A stretch of DNA of 64,000 nucleotides from DATBHZ01 sp036557185 (GCA_036557185.1 DATBHZ010000006.1:1-64000); one strand, 5' to 3'; numbered from the stretch's first letter, positions 42,389-52,031 are shown. Notes: a model not told the origin generated them from the sequence alone. Made by a program: numbers and translations.

Positions 42389-44083
42389 TCAGCAGAGCTC
42401 CTGCTCGCCCTTGATCGGGTCGCGGGGCACGTGCACGAACGTGTTCGGGACCGCGTGCCAGATGTTCGACAGGAAACGCCCTGGGGTGAGCGGCTCGTCG
42501 ATCCCGGAGATGATCGTGGCGAGCTTCGGGCACGCGAGCGCGCGGCGGGCAGCCTGCACCTTCGCGTTCCCTTTCGCCGCACCGAAGCGCGCGTCGTACC
42601 AGGCTTCGTCCACCTGCTTGCGGTGGCCGGCCGGCCGGCCTGCGATGGGTGAGGTCCGCGCGGCGAGCGGCTCGGCTAGGCCGCCGATGTCGATCACCCA
42701 GACCTGGCGCCCGGCGTCGTAGGCGGGCACCCCGATCGAGCCGAGCGTGATCACCAGCGCGTGCGGGTCCTTGCCCGGTCGCGGCATCTTGTCGGTGACG
42801 CGCATGTAGCCGCGTTTCCCTTGCTGGTAGAGCGTGTGGACCTGGTCACCGGTGACGAGGAATCCTGAATGCTCGGGGTGGAACATCTTCTTGCCGAGCA
42901 CGAGGCGCCAGTCGGCGATGTCGGTCACACCGAACGCGAGCCTGGGCGGCGGATAACGCACGGCCGCGACGACGACCAGCGACCAGACGACGCCGACCGC
43001 GAGGACCCCGAGCTTCGCGAGCGTGGTCGGTCGCAGCGCGATCGATGCAGGCAAGGCCAGTGCGAACACGGCCGGGAGCAGCAGGCGCCCGTGCATGTAG
43101 TCACCGCCGCTCACGACGAGGTAAGCGACGCTGACGGCCGACGCCGCGAGCATCGACCAGGTCGCGATCGCGACGCGACGATCGTGCAGCTCATGGAGAC
43201 GGATCACGACGGTCACGACGACGAGCGCGATCGGGATCCACAGCCAGTAGGTGCTCAACAGGTCGTTGAGATATCCCCAGCCCTGGCTGAGGTAGGTGCC
43301 GCCGGAATCCTTGGCGAGCGCGGTGCTCGGCACGATGCTCGCGTAGTAGCCCATCCGGAAGATCTCGTACGCGACGGGCAGCGCGAGCGCGAGCGAGAGG
43401 TCACGGGCGATCCGACGCGGGCGCGCGATCACGAGCCAGCCGACGAGGAGGCAGACCATCATGAGACCGAGCTCCGGACGCACGAGTGGTCCGAGCCCGA
43501 TGACCACAGGTGCCCACCACGGCGAGGCGGACGGGTCGTCCGTGCGCGCCGCCCGCAGCAGGATCCACCACGAGCTGCCGAGCCAGAGCCAGACGATGCC
43601 CATCTCGAGGCCCGAGCTGGCGAAGTCCCACATCACCGGGATCGCGGCGGCGAAGACGAGCCCGATCGGAACCACGAACGCGCCCTGCTCGTGCGCGAAC
43701 CGCGCGGCGCGGCCCCCGATCGCGAACGCGGCGATCGCCGCCGCGAGCCCGAGCAGCACCGACACCCACTCGAGGCTCATGAACAGGCCGAGCGTCTCGC
43801 GCCCCACCACGAGGATCGCGAGCCAGAGCGGGCTGGTGAACGCCTCGACACGCTCTCCGGCGTTGAACACCGGCCCGTGGCCCGAGACGATCTGCGAGAC
43901 GATGCGGAAGTTGATGAACGCGTCCTCGTCGGTCCAGCGGTGGACCCACCCGCCGACGCCGATCATCACCGCAGGGACGAGGGTCAGCAGGACCGGCCAC
44001 CAGGACCTCGGCGTACGGACGGCTTCGACGGGAGCGTCGGTCTCGGCGTCCGTACGGACCGCCTCGCCCACCTCCGGGCTCAA
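42389..44083 (-). CDS. GT-C membrane glycosyltransferase (AftB/ZomB-like)
   Basis: A 564-residue polytopic protein. The first loop WTDEDAFINFRIVSQIV and GHGPVFNAGERVEAFTSPLWLA match the family that includes mycobacterial AftB arabinofuranosyltransferase and ZomB. These take sugars from decaprenyl-phosphate donors outside the membrane; the acidic DED is the likely catalytic site. About ten helices precede a roughly 170-residue external domain. TTG 44083 overlaps the upstream stop (TTGA) and follows AAGGAG by five bases. Arabinan itself is not implied, since no emb or aft partners are here. Confidence 0.78.
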   Translation of the reverse strand: MSPEVGEAVRTDAETDAPVEAVRTPRSWWPVLLTLVPAVMIGVGGWVHRWTDEDAFINFRIVSQIVSGHGPVFNAGERVEAFTSPLWLAILVVGRETLGLFMSLEWVSVLLGLAAAIAAFAIGGRAARFAHEQGAFVVPIGLVFAAAIPVMWDFASSGLEMGIVWLWLGSSWWILLRAARTDDPSASPWWAPVVIGLGPLVRPELGLMMVCLLVGWLVIARPRRIARDLSLALALPVAYEIFRMGYYASIVPSTALAKDSGGTYLSQGWGYLNDLLSTYWLWIPIALVVVTVVIRLHELHDRRVAIATWSMLAASAVSVAYLVVSGGDYMHGRLLLPAVFALALPASIALRPTTLAKLGVLAVGVVWSLVVVAAVRYPPPRLAFGVTDIADWRLVLGKKMFHPEHSGFLVTGDQVHTLYQQGKRGYMRVTDKMPRPGKDPHALVITLGSIGVPAYDAGRQVWVIDIGGLAEPLAARTSPIAGRPAGHRKQVDEAWYDARFGAAKGNAKVQAARRALACPKLATIISGIDEPLTPGRFLSNIWHAVPNTFVHVPRDPIKGEQELC

Positions 44084-46161
44084 GTGTTCTCCTTGGCGAG
44101 CTTCTGGAGAACCCATCGCGAGTACTGCGCGGCCGCGGCAGGGGTGAAGTGCCGCCCGTCGGGACGGATGCGTACGCCGTGCACGAACTCCGGGCATGGA
44201 GCACCCTTCGGGCAGATCTGCTTGCCGAGGTCGATGATCGTGACCTTGTGACGATGCCTGCGCGCGAAGGCGTGCTCGATCTTGTTGAGCCGCACATAGC
44301 TCGCGTTGTCGACTGCGTTGCTGGTGTTCTGGGTCCCCTGGGCGTCGTTCGGCGCAGGTGCTGCGTTGGTGAGGATCACAATGTGGGCACCGCCGGCCGT
44401 CAGACGGTTGAAGGCGTCGTCCATGCGGGCGAGCATCGCGTTGTCGCCGGCCTTCGTCCCGTTCACCAGCGTCTTGCCGTTGATCACGAGGTCGGACTTC
44501 TCCCAGATGCTCATCCACAGGATGACGTTCGGGCGCGACCGGGCCAGCGCCTTCTTCAGCGTCGTGTCGACGAGATTGTGACAGCGCTCCGAGTGCGGCG
44601 TGATCTGCTCGCCGCGTGTCGTGGTGATCTGGTCGCTCGCCACGCCACAACCGAACACGGAGCCCTGGTCGATGGGTATGTGGTTCGCCTTCCCGACCGC
44701 CGACAGGCCCGTCCAGAGGCTGCACGCCGTCGAGTCACCGACGAGCAGGATGCGCATGTGGGACGCGGAGTGTGGGAGCGAAAGCTTCCCTTCCGCGCGG
44801 TTGGCTGCTTTGGCCTGCTGCGTCTCGCTCGGGCGCGGTGTACCGCAGATCAATGGGTCGCCGTACCCCCAGATGTAGCTCGGAGCGGCCGCCGCGCCCG
44901 TCGTCGACGCGAGGAGACCGAAGAGCACGAGCAGGACGCCCGCCGGCACTGCCCACACGGCCGGGCGCGCGCGGAAGAGCCGTCCCTCCCGGATCGGGCG
45001 TTCGACGAGGTAGAAGGACGCGATCGCGAAGGCAAAGGTCACGGCCAGGCGTATGAGATTGAGCTCCGTCGTGCCGACGTGCACCCGCGTGGGGACGAGC
45101 CACACGGTGATCGGCCAGTGCCACAGGTACAAGCCGTACGAGAGGGTGCCGATCCACGCCAAGGGCTTGAAGCCGAGCACGCCGCGGACAGGCCCGGCGT
45201 TCATCGCGGCTGCGATGACCAGCGTGAAGAGCAACGCGTAGATCAGTGAGCCGCCGTGGTAGTAGCGAGCGTCGGTGTCGGACATGTGCATCCAGAGCAG
45301 GAGCACCACGACCAGCGCGGCTGTGCCCACCACTGCGATGAGCCGGCGCACCACCACGCCCGGTGGCCGCGCCACCATGACCATCGCGAGCAACGCGCCG
45401 ATCAGCAAGGTATGTGCATGTGTGTCGGTGCCGTAGTACGACCGCGACGGATCACCGGCTTGGAAGAGCCCGGTCATGAGGAGCACGGACACCGCGGAGA
45501 CGACAACGCTGACTGCGACGAGGATGCGCATCGATCCGCGGCCGAGCTTGAGGCAGCCGATTACGAGCAGCGGCCAGACGAGGTAGAACTGCTCCTCGAT
45601 CGCGAGTGTCCACATGTGCCGCAGCGGTGATGCCGCGGAGAACAGCGCGAAGTACGACTGCTTGTCGGCGATGAACCGCCAGTTCGCGACGTAGAAGAGG
45701 CTCGCGATGCCGTCGTTCCGCACGCTCGAGCGCTCCCACGGGACGACATAGGCGTGCGTGTACCAGGCGACGAACAGGAGCACGAGCAGCAGCGCGGGCA
45801 GCAGCCGCCGGACGCGCCTGCCCCAGAACGCCTTCAGCTTGATCGTGCCGTGCCGCCGGTACTCGAGCAGGAGCAACGTCGTGATGAGGTAGCCGGACAG
45901 GAGGAAGAACGCGTCGACCGCCAGGTAGGCGCCACGCGCCCACTGGTACTGGTCGTGGAACCCGATGATCGCGAGCACCGCGAGGGCGCGGATCCCGTCG
46001 AGCGCGGCGTGGTACCCGAACCGATGCGCGCTGGAGTCGACGCCGACGGACTCGACGGGCGCGGTCCGGACATGCTCGTGCGCGACCGGTTCGGCGACGC
46101 CCACGACTTCGCCCTGGTCGACGCCTGCGCCGTCGCCCTGATCCCTGACCCCGACGTCCAC
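44080..46161 (-). CDS. Acyltransferase-3 fused to SGNH domain (OafA/YrhL-like)
   Basis: A 693-residue O-acyltransferase for surface glycans. Ten or eleven helices form the acyltransferase-3 part (YHAALDGIRALAVLAIIGFH, IEEQFYLVWPLLVIG, LSYGLYLWHWPITVW). A C-terminal extracytoplasmic SGNH domain has the block-I serine in ILLVGDSTACSLW and the DGRHFTP block-V Asp/His. The membrane part moves acetyl groups across and the SGNH domain is thought to place them on sugar. It starts GTG 46161; a later start before residue 47 is possible. It is first in a two-gene unit with the AftB/ZomB-like gene. Confidence 0.92.
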   Translation of the reverse strand: MDVGVRDQGDGAGVDQGEVVGVAEPVAHEHVRTAPVESVGVDSSAHRFGYHAALDGIRALAVLAIIGFHDQYQWARGAYLAVDAFFLLSGYLITTLLLLEYRRHGTIKLKAFWGRRVRRLLPALLLVLLFVAWYTHAYVVPWERSSVRNDGIASLFYVANWRFIADKQSYFALFSAASPLRHMWTLAIEEQFYLVWPLLVIGCLKLGRGSMRILVAVSVVVSAVSVLLMTGLFQAGDPSRSYYGTDTHAHTLLIGALLAMVMVARPPGVVVRRLIAVVGTAALVVVLLLWMHMSDTDARYYHGGSLIYALLFTLVIAAAMNAGPVRGVLGFKPLAWIGTLSYGLYLWHWPITVWLVPTRVHVGTTELNLIRLAVTFAFAIASFYLVERPIREGRLFRARPAVWAVPAGVLLVLFGLLASTTGAAAAPSYIWGYGDPLICGTPRPSETQQAKAANRAEGKLSLPHSASHMRILLVGDSTACSLWTGLSAVGKANHIPIDQGSVFGCGVASDQITTTRGEQITPHSERCHNLVDTTLKKALARSRPNVILWMSIWEKSDLVINGKTLVNGTKAGDNAMLARMDDAFNRLTAGGAHIVILTNAAPAPNDAQGTQNTSNAVDNASYVRLNKIEHAFARRHRHKVTIIDLGKQICPKGAPCPEFVHGVRIRPDGRHFTPAAAAQYSRWVLQKLAKENT

Positions 46162-46204
46162 TGCTGTGAGGGTACAGGGAGGCCGGTCCCGTCAAGCCTG
46201 CGCG

Positions 46205-46210
46205 TATGCT
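46205..46210 (+). promoter_or_regulatory. -10-like element of the 62-aa protein gene
   Basis: TATGCT nine bases before ATG 46220. Confidence 0.35.
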
Positions 46211-46219
46211 CCCGGGCGC

Positions 46220-46408
46220 ATGGAACGTCCCACGAAGTTCGAGGAATTCCGCTATGTCGGTGACAAGCGCACGCAGCGCTTCTACGACCTCGACGACGAG
46301 GCCACGGATCCCGCGGTGATCGACGAGCTCATGGCTTCGGAGAAGTTCGCGTGCTTCGCTCCGGACACGCCGGCAGAAGCCCGCAACCGCGGGTACCGAG
46401 CCGGGTGA
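46220..46408 (+). CDS. Small hypothetical protein (62 aa)
   Basis: A soluble, charged protein starting MERPTKFEEFRYVGDKR with an Asp-rich middle (YDLDDEATD) and ending EARNRGYRAG. It has no membrane segment or cysteine pair (one Cys). Its stop directly abuts the convergent DUF1802 stop. It looks like a conserved small actinobacterial protein, but I cannot name a family. Confidence 0.65.
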   Translation: MERPTKFEEFRYVGDKRTQRFYDLDDEATDPAVIDELMASEKFACFAPDTPAEARNRGYRAG

Positions 46409-47005
46409 TCAGCCTCCCGGGGGTTGTGCGAGGCCTCCGGGGATCGAGTCGGCAACGCCCTTGCGCTTCGCGTCGAACGCGACGTCGGAGAGGGCAGGTG
46501 TGCCGGGCAACGCTGCCGGATCGGGCGGCAGCCCTTCGATCTCGACCCACGAGGTGCAGCCTACGTACTCGTCGCGCAGCGGAACGTCGATCGGCTCGGC
46601 GAGCCGATGGGCACGCAGCACGAGCACGTGGAGCGGATCGCGGCGCTTCCAGCTGAAGCGGGACTCGACGTAGTCGCGCGTCCAGATCACCTTGCCGTCG
46701 AGCTGGTCGAGGACGTCCGGCTCGGTGACGACCGCGACGCCGACCACCTCGGCCCATCCTGCGAGGCGTATCACCCCTGCCGGCGGTTCCGACCCGTCGA
46801 CCCACCGCGCGTACGCCGGCTTCAGCAGCTCGGCCTTCTGGTGCTCGACGGTGGGGTAGAGCCAGAAGCGGTTCGACTGCACGGAGAAGTGGCGCCCGTC
46901 CTCACGGAGCCCGCCCTTGCGAACGTCGATGATCTGCTCCCCGGAGAGCAGGGCGCGCCAGATGACCGACCATTCCTTGAGCGCGGGGACGGCGGAGACG
47001 CTCAT
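46409..47005 (-). CDS. DUF1802 family protein
   Basis: A 198-residue protein of uncharacterised function. The family core ALLSGEQIIDVRKGGLRE, then RFWLYPTVEHQKAELLKPAY, is unmistakable; the GG-RE stretch faintly resembles a NUDIX substrate loop but there is no NUDIX box. ATG 47005 is seven bases from a TATCCT box. An upstream in-frame start at 47074 would cross the divergent hydrolase gene. Confidence 0.85.
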   Translation of the reverse strand: MSVSAVPALKEWSVIWRALLSGEQIIDVRKGGLREDGRHFSVQSNRFWLYPTVEHQKAELLKPAYARWVDGSEPPAGVIRLAGWAEVVGVAVVTEPDVLDQLDGKVIWTRDYVESRFSWKRRDPLHVLVLRAHRLAEPIDVPLRDEYVGCTSWVEIEGLPPDPAALPGTPALSDVAFDAKRKGVADSIPGGLAQPPGG

Positions 47006-47012
47006 GTGGGTC

Positions 47013-47018
47013 AGGATA
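47013..47018 (-). promoter_or_regulatory. -10 element of the DUF1802 gene
   Basis: TATCCT on the minus strand, seven bases before ATG 47005. Confidence 0.45.
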
Positions 47019-47042
47019 CTGGTGACCCCGGGAGGGCACGGC

Positions 47043-47783
47043 TTGGACGACCACCTCGAAGTGAGCGGGCTCACCCTCGCGACGCACCTCGCCCGCCCTG
47101 CGAGCGCAGGTGCGCTACCGGCGGTGATCCTGTGTCACGACTTCCCCACGCCGCCGCGTGGATCACTCGCGTCGGGCCTCACGTTCCCGGAGCTCGCCGA
47201 TCGCGTCGCGCGGTCGGGCTGGTTGGCATACACGTTCAACTTCCGCGGGACCGGGGGCTCGGAAGGCGACTTCTCGATCAACGGGTGGCTCGACGACCAG
47301 CGCGCTGTCGTCGAGCTGCTGGCCGCCCGCGACGACGTCTCGGGCATCTGGATCGTGGGGACCGGTGTCGGCGGGACGCTCGCGATCGTGACGGCGGCGC
47401 GCGACAGGCGCGTCCAGGGCGTCGCCGCGCTCGGTGGCCAGGCGTCGCTCGACGACTGGGCCCGCGACTCGAACCGCTTCCTCGAGCACTGCCGCCGGAT
47501 GGACGTGATCCGGAGCACCGGCTTCCCGCGCGACGCGCAGGCATGGGCTCGGGAGATCCGCCAGCTCGATGCCGTCGGTGCAGCCGGGCGGCTCGCGCCG
47601 CGCCCGTTCCTGCTCCTGCACGGCTCGGACGACGAGCTGGTTCCGGTCAGCGACGCCCGCAAGCTCGCCGACGCTCACGGCGACGCGGAGCTGCACGTCG
47701 TCCCCACGGCAGGCCGGCGCCTCCGCCACGACCCGCGTGCAATCGCGACGCTGTTGGGCTGGCTGGACCGGCAGGTGAGCTGA
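47043..47783 (+). CDS. Alpha/beta-hydrolase-fold protein without a visible serine nucleophile
   Basis: About 246 residues with the hydrolase core: VILCHDFPTPPRGS, the oxyanion/strand region AYTFNFRGTGGSEGDF, the nucleophile elbow WIVGTGVGGTLAI and the acid turn LLLHGSDDELVPV. The elbow reads G-T-G-V-G, so the position expected for Ser is Gly; a C-terminal His is present in GRRLRHDPRAI. It may be a non-catalytic binder. TTG 47043 follows GGGAGGG by seven bases; ATG 47004 is the alternative, overlapping the DUF1802 start. The substrate is unknown. Confidence 0.78.
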   Translation: MDDHLEVSGLTLATHLARPASAGALPAVILCHDFPTPPRGSLASGLTFPELADRVARSGWLAYTFNFRGTGGSEGDFSINGWLDDQRAVVELLAARDDVSGIWIVGTGVGGTLAIVTAARDRRVQGVAALGGQASLDDWARDSNRFLEHCRRMDVIRSTGFPRDAQAWAREIRQLDAVGAAGRLAPRPFLLLHGSDDELVPVSDARKLADAHGDAELHVVPTAGRRLRHDPRAIATLLGWLDRQVS

Positions 47784-47795
47784 GCGCCCGCGGGC

Positions 47796-48704
47796 TCAGG
47801 TCTCCGCGGCGACACACTCCCGAGCGAGATCGAGCACGTCGGCAACCGTCTGTGCGAGCGGGATCTCCGGCGCCCAACCCGTGGTCGCGCGCAGGCGCTC
47901 GTTGCTCCCCGTGAAGCGCGGCACCTCGACGGGCCGTACGAGCTCGGGATCGGTGACGAGCGCGATCGGCCGCTCCGCGCGTTCGATCAGGAGATCGGCG
48001 ATGTGCTGGATCGTCACGCCCGAGCCGGAGCAGATGTTGTAGACCTCGCCCGGAACACCGGACGTCGCCAGCAGTCGATACGCACGCGCGACGTCACGCA
48101 CGTCGGTGATGTCCCGCACCGCCTCGAGCGAGCCGACAGGAATGCTGTCCGCGCCGTCGCGCTCCGCACGTGCGACACGCGCGGCGAGCGCCGGGACGAC
48201 GAACCCCTCCGTCTGGCCCGGACCCGTGTGGCTGAACGGCCGGGCGCGGATCGTCGCGAGACCGTCACCGAGGAACGCCTGCACCGCGAGCATGTCGGCA
48301 GCTGCCTTGGCTGCTCCGTAGGGCGTCACTGGGCGGATCGGCGCCTCCTCGGTGAGTGGGAGGTCGGCGTCGGTGACGTGCCCGTACTCCTCCGAGCTCA
48401 GGACCACGACCACGCGGCCAATCTTCAGGTCGGCGGCCGAGCGCAGCACGTTCAAGGTTCCTTCGGCATTGACACGGAACGACGCGGCGGGCGCCTTCCA
48501 GCTCTCGCCGACGTGGCTCAGCGCCGCGAGGTGGTAGACGACCTCGGCTTCGGCGGCCTCGAAGTGACCGTGGACGTTGTCGGGATCGGTGATGTCGAAG
48601 GAATCCGCGAGATCGAGCGCGACGACCTCGTCGCCGCAGGCGCTGAGATGCGCGACGAGGTGAGGGCCGACGAACCCGCGTGCTCCGGTGACGACCGCTC
48701 TCAC
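47796..48704 (-). CDS. GDP-6-deoxy-4-keto-mannose reductase-like SDR (Rmd/GMD family)
   Basis: A 302-residue extended SDR likely acting on a nucleotide sugar. The NAD(P) motif is VVTGARGFVG, the catalytic Ser/Tyr/Lys are in VLSSEEYGHV and TPYGAAKAAADMLA, and the C-terminal half has YNICSGSGVTIQHIADLLI, common in GDP-4-keto-6-deoxymannose reductases. GTG 48704 overlaps the preceding glycosyltransferase stop (GTGA). It is the last gene of a four-gene sugar unit (three GT4 genes, then this), and probably makes a deoxysugar donor for them. Confidence 0.82.
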   Translation of the reverse strand: MRAVVTGARGFVGPHLVAHLSACGDEVVALDLADSFDITDPDNVHGHFEAAEAEVVYHLAALSHVGESWKAPAASFRVNAEGTLNVLRSAADLKIGRVVVVLSSEEYGHVTDADLPLTEEAPIRPVTPYGAAKAAADMLAVQAFLGDGLATIRARPFSHTGPGQTEGFVVPALAARVARAERDGADSIPVGSLEAVRDITDVRDVARAYRLLATSGVPGEVYNICSGSGVTIQHIADLLIERAERPIALVTDPELVRPVEVPRFTGSNERLRATTGWAPEIPLAQTVADVLDLARECVAAET

Positions 48705-49831
48705 GCTGCGGCCTTCATCGCGGTCCGGTACGCGTCCATGTGGTGATCGACAGCCGCGCTCCACGTGTAACCGGCCGCGCGCGCCGGGCCATTCGTGCGC
48801 AGCTGCTCGGCACGCGATGGGTCGGCGAGCAGCTTCTCGATCGCCTCGCCGAGCGCCGGATCGTCACCAGGAGGGACGAGCACTGCGTCGTCGCCGACGA
48901 CCTCTTCCATGGCCGACCCCGTGGTCGTGACGAGGGGCGCGCCGCATGCGAGCGCCTCGAGCGCCGGGAGACCGAATCCCTCCTCGAGGGACGGGTAGAC
49001 GACGGCCGCCGCCTGCCGGAACATCGCGGACAGCACGTCCGCCGGGAGCCATCCGGGGCGGAGGATGCGCGTCGCGACGCCGCTCGCGGCGACCGCTTCG
49101 CCGACGGCGCGCGTGCCCCAGCCGTCGCGGCCTGCGAGCACCAGCCTCAGGTCGGGATGGTCCGACGCGAGCGCCGCGAAGGCGGCGACGAGGCCCGGGA
49201 TGTTCTTGCGCGGCTCGACCGTCGCAGCGAAGCCGAGATACGGCGGCCGGATCCCGACGTGCGCGAGCAGTGCCAGGTCGCCCGCTTCGCCGTCCGGCGG
49301 AGTGGCGCGGAACCGCTGCGTGTCGACGCCCAGCGGCGCAGTGATCACCGGGATCGTGGGCTGGAGGGTCTGCGCGAGCCGTCGCGCGGTGAAGTCGCTG
49401 ATCGCGACCGCGGCGTCGGCACGCGCGAGCGCGGCAGGGATCATCCGGCGAAAGAAGTGGACCTTGACGCGCTCGTGCCATTCAGGGTGGTCGAAGAACG
49501 TCATGTCGAGCACGGTGACAACGGCGGGCACGCCGATGCGCAGGGGAAGGGTGTAGTGCGGCCCGTGCCAGATGTCGATGCCGAGGCGCGGCGCCACCGA
49601 CGGAGCGCGCAGCTGCTCCCACAGCAGCCGCGCCGGACGCTGTGTGGGCACCTCCGGGTGCACGGTCGCGGACGGTGCGAGCGCGGTCCATCGCTCGGCG
49701 TCGTCGCGACGGGCGAGGAGGTGCAGATCGACGCCGTCGCGCTCTGCCAGCCCGCGCGCCAGGTTCACGGTGTACACACCCGCGCCCACCGGGCGCGCGG
49801 GCACCGCCGACACGTCGAGGAGAAGGCGCAC
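48701..49831 (-). CDS. GT4 family glycosyltransferase A
   Basis: A 376-residue GT-B retaining glycosyltransferase. The donor-binding EX7E motif is PSLEEGFGLPALEALACG, and the interdomain segment FAATVEPRKNIPGLVAAF is typical of GT4 enzymes. GTG 49831 starts 11 bases after the upstream GT4 stop; the protein begins VRLLLDVSAVPARPVGAGVY, the usual N-terminal strand and glycine loop. Third of three consecutive GT4 genes. The sugar donor is not deducible. Confidence 0.88.
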   Translation of the reverse strand: MRLLLDVSAVPARPVGAGVYTVNLARGLAERDGVDLHLLARRDDAERWTALAPSATVHPEVPTQRPARLLWEQLRAPSVAPRLGIDIWHGPHYTLPLRIGVPAVVTVLDMTFFDHPEWHERVKVHFFRRMIPAALARADAAVAISDFTARRLAQTLQPTIPVITAPLGVDTQRFRATPPDGEAGDLALLAHVGIRPPYLGFAATVEPRKNIPGLVAAFAALASDHPDLRLVLAGRDGWGTRAVGEAVAASGVATRILRPGWLPADVLSAMFRQAAAVVYPSLEEGFGLPALEALACGAPLVTTTGSAMEEVVGDDAVLVPPGDDPALGEAIEKLLADPSRAEQLRTNGPARAAGYTWSAAVDHHMDAYRTAMKAAA

Positions 49832-49842
49832 GGGCGGCGATT

Positions 49843-50934
49843 CTATGGGCGCGCGGGAGCCGACAGCGCTGCCGCGTATACCTCGGCGTGTGCACGCGCC
49901 GAGTCCTCCCACGAGAAGGTGTGCGCGCGTTGGAGCGCACGCTCACCGAGCTCCTTCCGGGCGGCGTCGTCGCAGGTGAGCTCGACGATCGCGTTCGCCC
50001 ACGCCTGCACGTCCAGCGGAGGCAACAGCACGCCGGCATCGCCGACGATCTCGGGCAGCGAGGTGCTGTCGGCCGCCACCACCGTGGCGGCCCGCGCCAT
50101 CGCCTCCAATGCCGGCAGGCCGAAGCCCTCGTAGCGCGACGGGACGGCACAGACGGTGCAGCGCCGGTACAGCGCGTCCAGCGTCGCCTCGTCGACCTTT
50201 CCGAGCTCGTGCATGCCCGCGCCCTCGAGCCCGGGAACGGTGAGCCAGCCGCGCGGCCCCACCAGCGCGAGCGTGAGATCCGGCAGCTCCCGACGCGCCG
50301 CCTGGAACGCCCCGATCAACGTGTCGTGGCCCTTGCGCGGCTCGAGCGTGCCGACACACACCACGAAGGGCTGCGTGACGCCGACGCGATGGAGCCTGCG
50401 TTCGATGACGTCGTCCGCCTCCGGCTGACCCACTTGCACCCCGTGCGGCACGACGTGGATCCGCGCGTCCTCGAACCCGACGCGTCGCAGCTCGTCACGC
50501 GAGAAGTCGGAGGCCGTGACGACTGTTCGTGCCTCGTGGTACGCGATCTCGAGCCCGCGGCGATGGAACCCCAGGCCTCGCCGTGTGAACGCGTCCGGGT
50601 GACGCAGGAACGCCACGTCGTGCACCGTGACCACGAGTGGTCGCGGCCCGGGAGGAGGCACGGCGAGGCTCGGGGCGTGCACGACGTCTGCACGGACGGG
50701 CAACGCCGGGCGGCGGAGCCGGTGCCAGAGCTCGTAGCGTGCGGATCCACCGGGCCATCCGAGGTCGACGTAGTCCGGGAAGATCGCGCGGCGGCGCTGC
50801 GACAGGGTGCCCGCGGCGAAGCCCTGCACTTGGACTCCGGCCTCGGGCAACGCAGCACCGAGCGCCTCGGTGTACCGGCCGATCCCGCCCGGTACCGGCT
50901 GGAGCAGCTGCCCGAGGTGCAGCGCGACTCTCAC
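49843..50934 (-). CDS. GT4 family glycosyltransferase B
   Basis: A 363-residue GT-B enzyme with N-terminal VRVALHLGQLLQPVPGGIGRY, donor region CVGTLEPRKGHDTLIGAF and EX7E motif PSRYEGFGLPALEAMARA. GTG 50934 forms a GTGA overlap with gene C. The three GT4 paralogues are clearly related and presumably arose by duplication, each adding one sugar to a repeat unit. Confidence 0.88.
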   Translation of the reverse strand: MRVALHLGQLLQPVPGGIGRYTEALGAALPEAGVQVQGFAAGTLSQRRRAIFPDYVDLGWPGGSARYELWHRLRRPALPVRADVVHAPSLAVPPPGPRPLVVTVHDVAFLRHPDAFTRRGLGFHRRGLEIAYHEARTVVTASDFSRDELRRVGFEDARIHVVPHGVQVGQPEADDVIERRLHRVGVTQPFVVCVGTLEPRKGHDTLIGAFQAARRELPDLTLALVGPRGWLTVPGLEGAGMHELGKVDEATLDALYRRCTVCAVPSRYEGFGLPALEAMARAATVVAADSTSLPEIVGDAGVLLPPLDVQAWANAIVELTCDDAARKELGERALQRAHTFSWEDSARAHAEVYAAALSAPARP

Positions 50935-52031
50935 GCCACCCTCCGGTACAGGTCGACAAACCGGTCCGCTGCATCCGTCCAAGAGAACCGCATGACGTTC
51001 TGCAAACCGGCCTTGGCATACCGTGCGCGTGTCTCGCTGTCGCAGAGCAGCTGTTTGATGGCTGCGGCCAGCTCGTCGGCGTTTCTCGGATCGACGAGCA
51101 ACGCCGCGTCTCCCAGCACCTCGGGGAGGGAGCCGGCCGTTGACGCGACCACGGGGACGCCCGCCGCCATCGCCTCGAGAGGCGGGAAGCCGAAGCCCTC
51201 GTACACGGACGGGTACGCGAACACCGACGCACCTGCGAGGAGGTCCGCGCGTGTCTCCTCGCTCACGTAGCCGAGGCGGACGATCCGGTCCTTCACCGGC
51301 GAATTGTCGACTGCCCGTTGAAAGGCGTCGCGGCCCCAACCGTCCGGCCCCGCGACGACCAGCCGCGCATCGGGTACCGCTGCTGCGACCGCCGCGAAGG
51401 CGTCGACGAGGATCGGGAGGTTCTTGCGGGGCTCCACGGTTCCGAGCGCGAGCGCGTACGGAACGCCACCTGCGACCTCACGCCCTCGGGCCGCGTCACC
51501 GCCCGCAACCTCGGGCAGTCCCGGAGCGATCGTGGTCACCCGCTCTGCCGGGACGCCCAGCTCCTCGCGGACTTCGGTCGCGACGAACTCACTGTCCGTG
51601 TGGACGTACGCGCCTCGCGTGATCGCTCGCCGCAGCAGCGCGGGATAGTGCAAGGTGTCGGTGGTGCACAGCTCGGGGAAGCGGAGCACGGTGAGATCGT
51701 GTACCGACACGATCACGGGAGCGCGCGCCGGCGGTGCGACATAGTTGACGGCGTGGACGACGTCGACGTCGCCAGTCCAACGCTCGATCCGGGGTTCCGG
51801 CCATCCACGCTGCCACGCGGCGCGAGCAACACGCGCGGGTAGTGGTCGTGTGGCAACCGCTGTGCCGGGCGGCACCGCACTGCGGAGCCGGTCACGCCCG
51901 GCCAGGCTGACCGCATAGGCAACCGGCCTGACGTCGGCGCGGCGGCTCAGCGCTCCGAGCAGCCCGGCGGCCACCTCACCGACGCCCGTCCGGTTCCCCA
52001 GGAGCGGCGTGCCGTCGATGGCGACGCGCAG
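50931..52031 (-). CDS. GT4 family glycosyltransferase C (CTG start)
   Basis: A GT-B enzyme of 366 residues with ALGTVEPRKNLPILVDAF and EX7E motif PSVYEGFGFPPLEAMAAG. The first ATG/GTG/TTG in frame (GTG 51974) would remove the conserved first strand. CTG 52031 gives MRVAIDGTPLLGNRTGVGE, the canonical GT4 opening, and a TAG stop lies seven codons upstream, so CTG is the only codon that restores it. First of the minus-strand GT4 unit, with a TAGAGT box 15 bases upstream. Confidence 0.85.
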   Translation of the reverse strand: MRVAIDGTPLLGNRTGVGEVAAGLLGALSRRADVRPVAYAVSLAGRDRLRSAVPPGTAVATRPLPARVARAAWQRGWPEPRIERWTGDVDVVHAVNYVAPPARAPVIVSVHDLTVLRFPELCTTDTLHYPALLRRAITRGAYVHTDSEFVATEVREELGVPAERVTTIAPGLPEVAGGDAARGREVAGGVPYALALGTVEPRKNLPILVDAFAAVAAAVPDARLVVAGPDGWGRDAFQRAVDNSPVKDRIVRLGYVSEETRADLLAGASVFAYPSVYEGFGFPPLEAMAAGVPVVASTAGSLPEVLGDAALLVDPRNADELAAAIKQLLCDSETRARYAKAGLQNVMRFSWTDAADRFVDLYRRVA

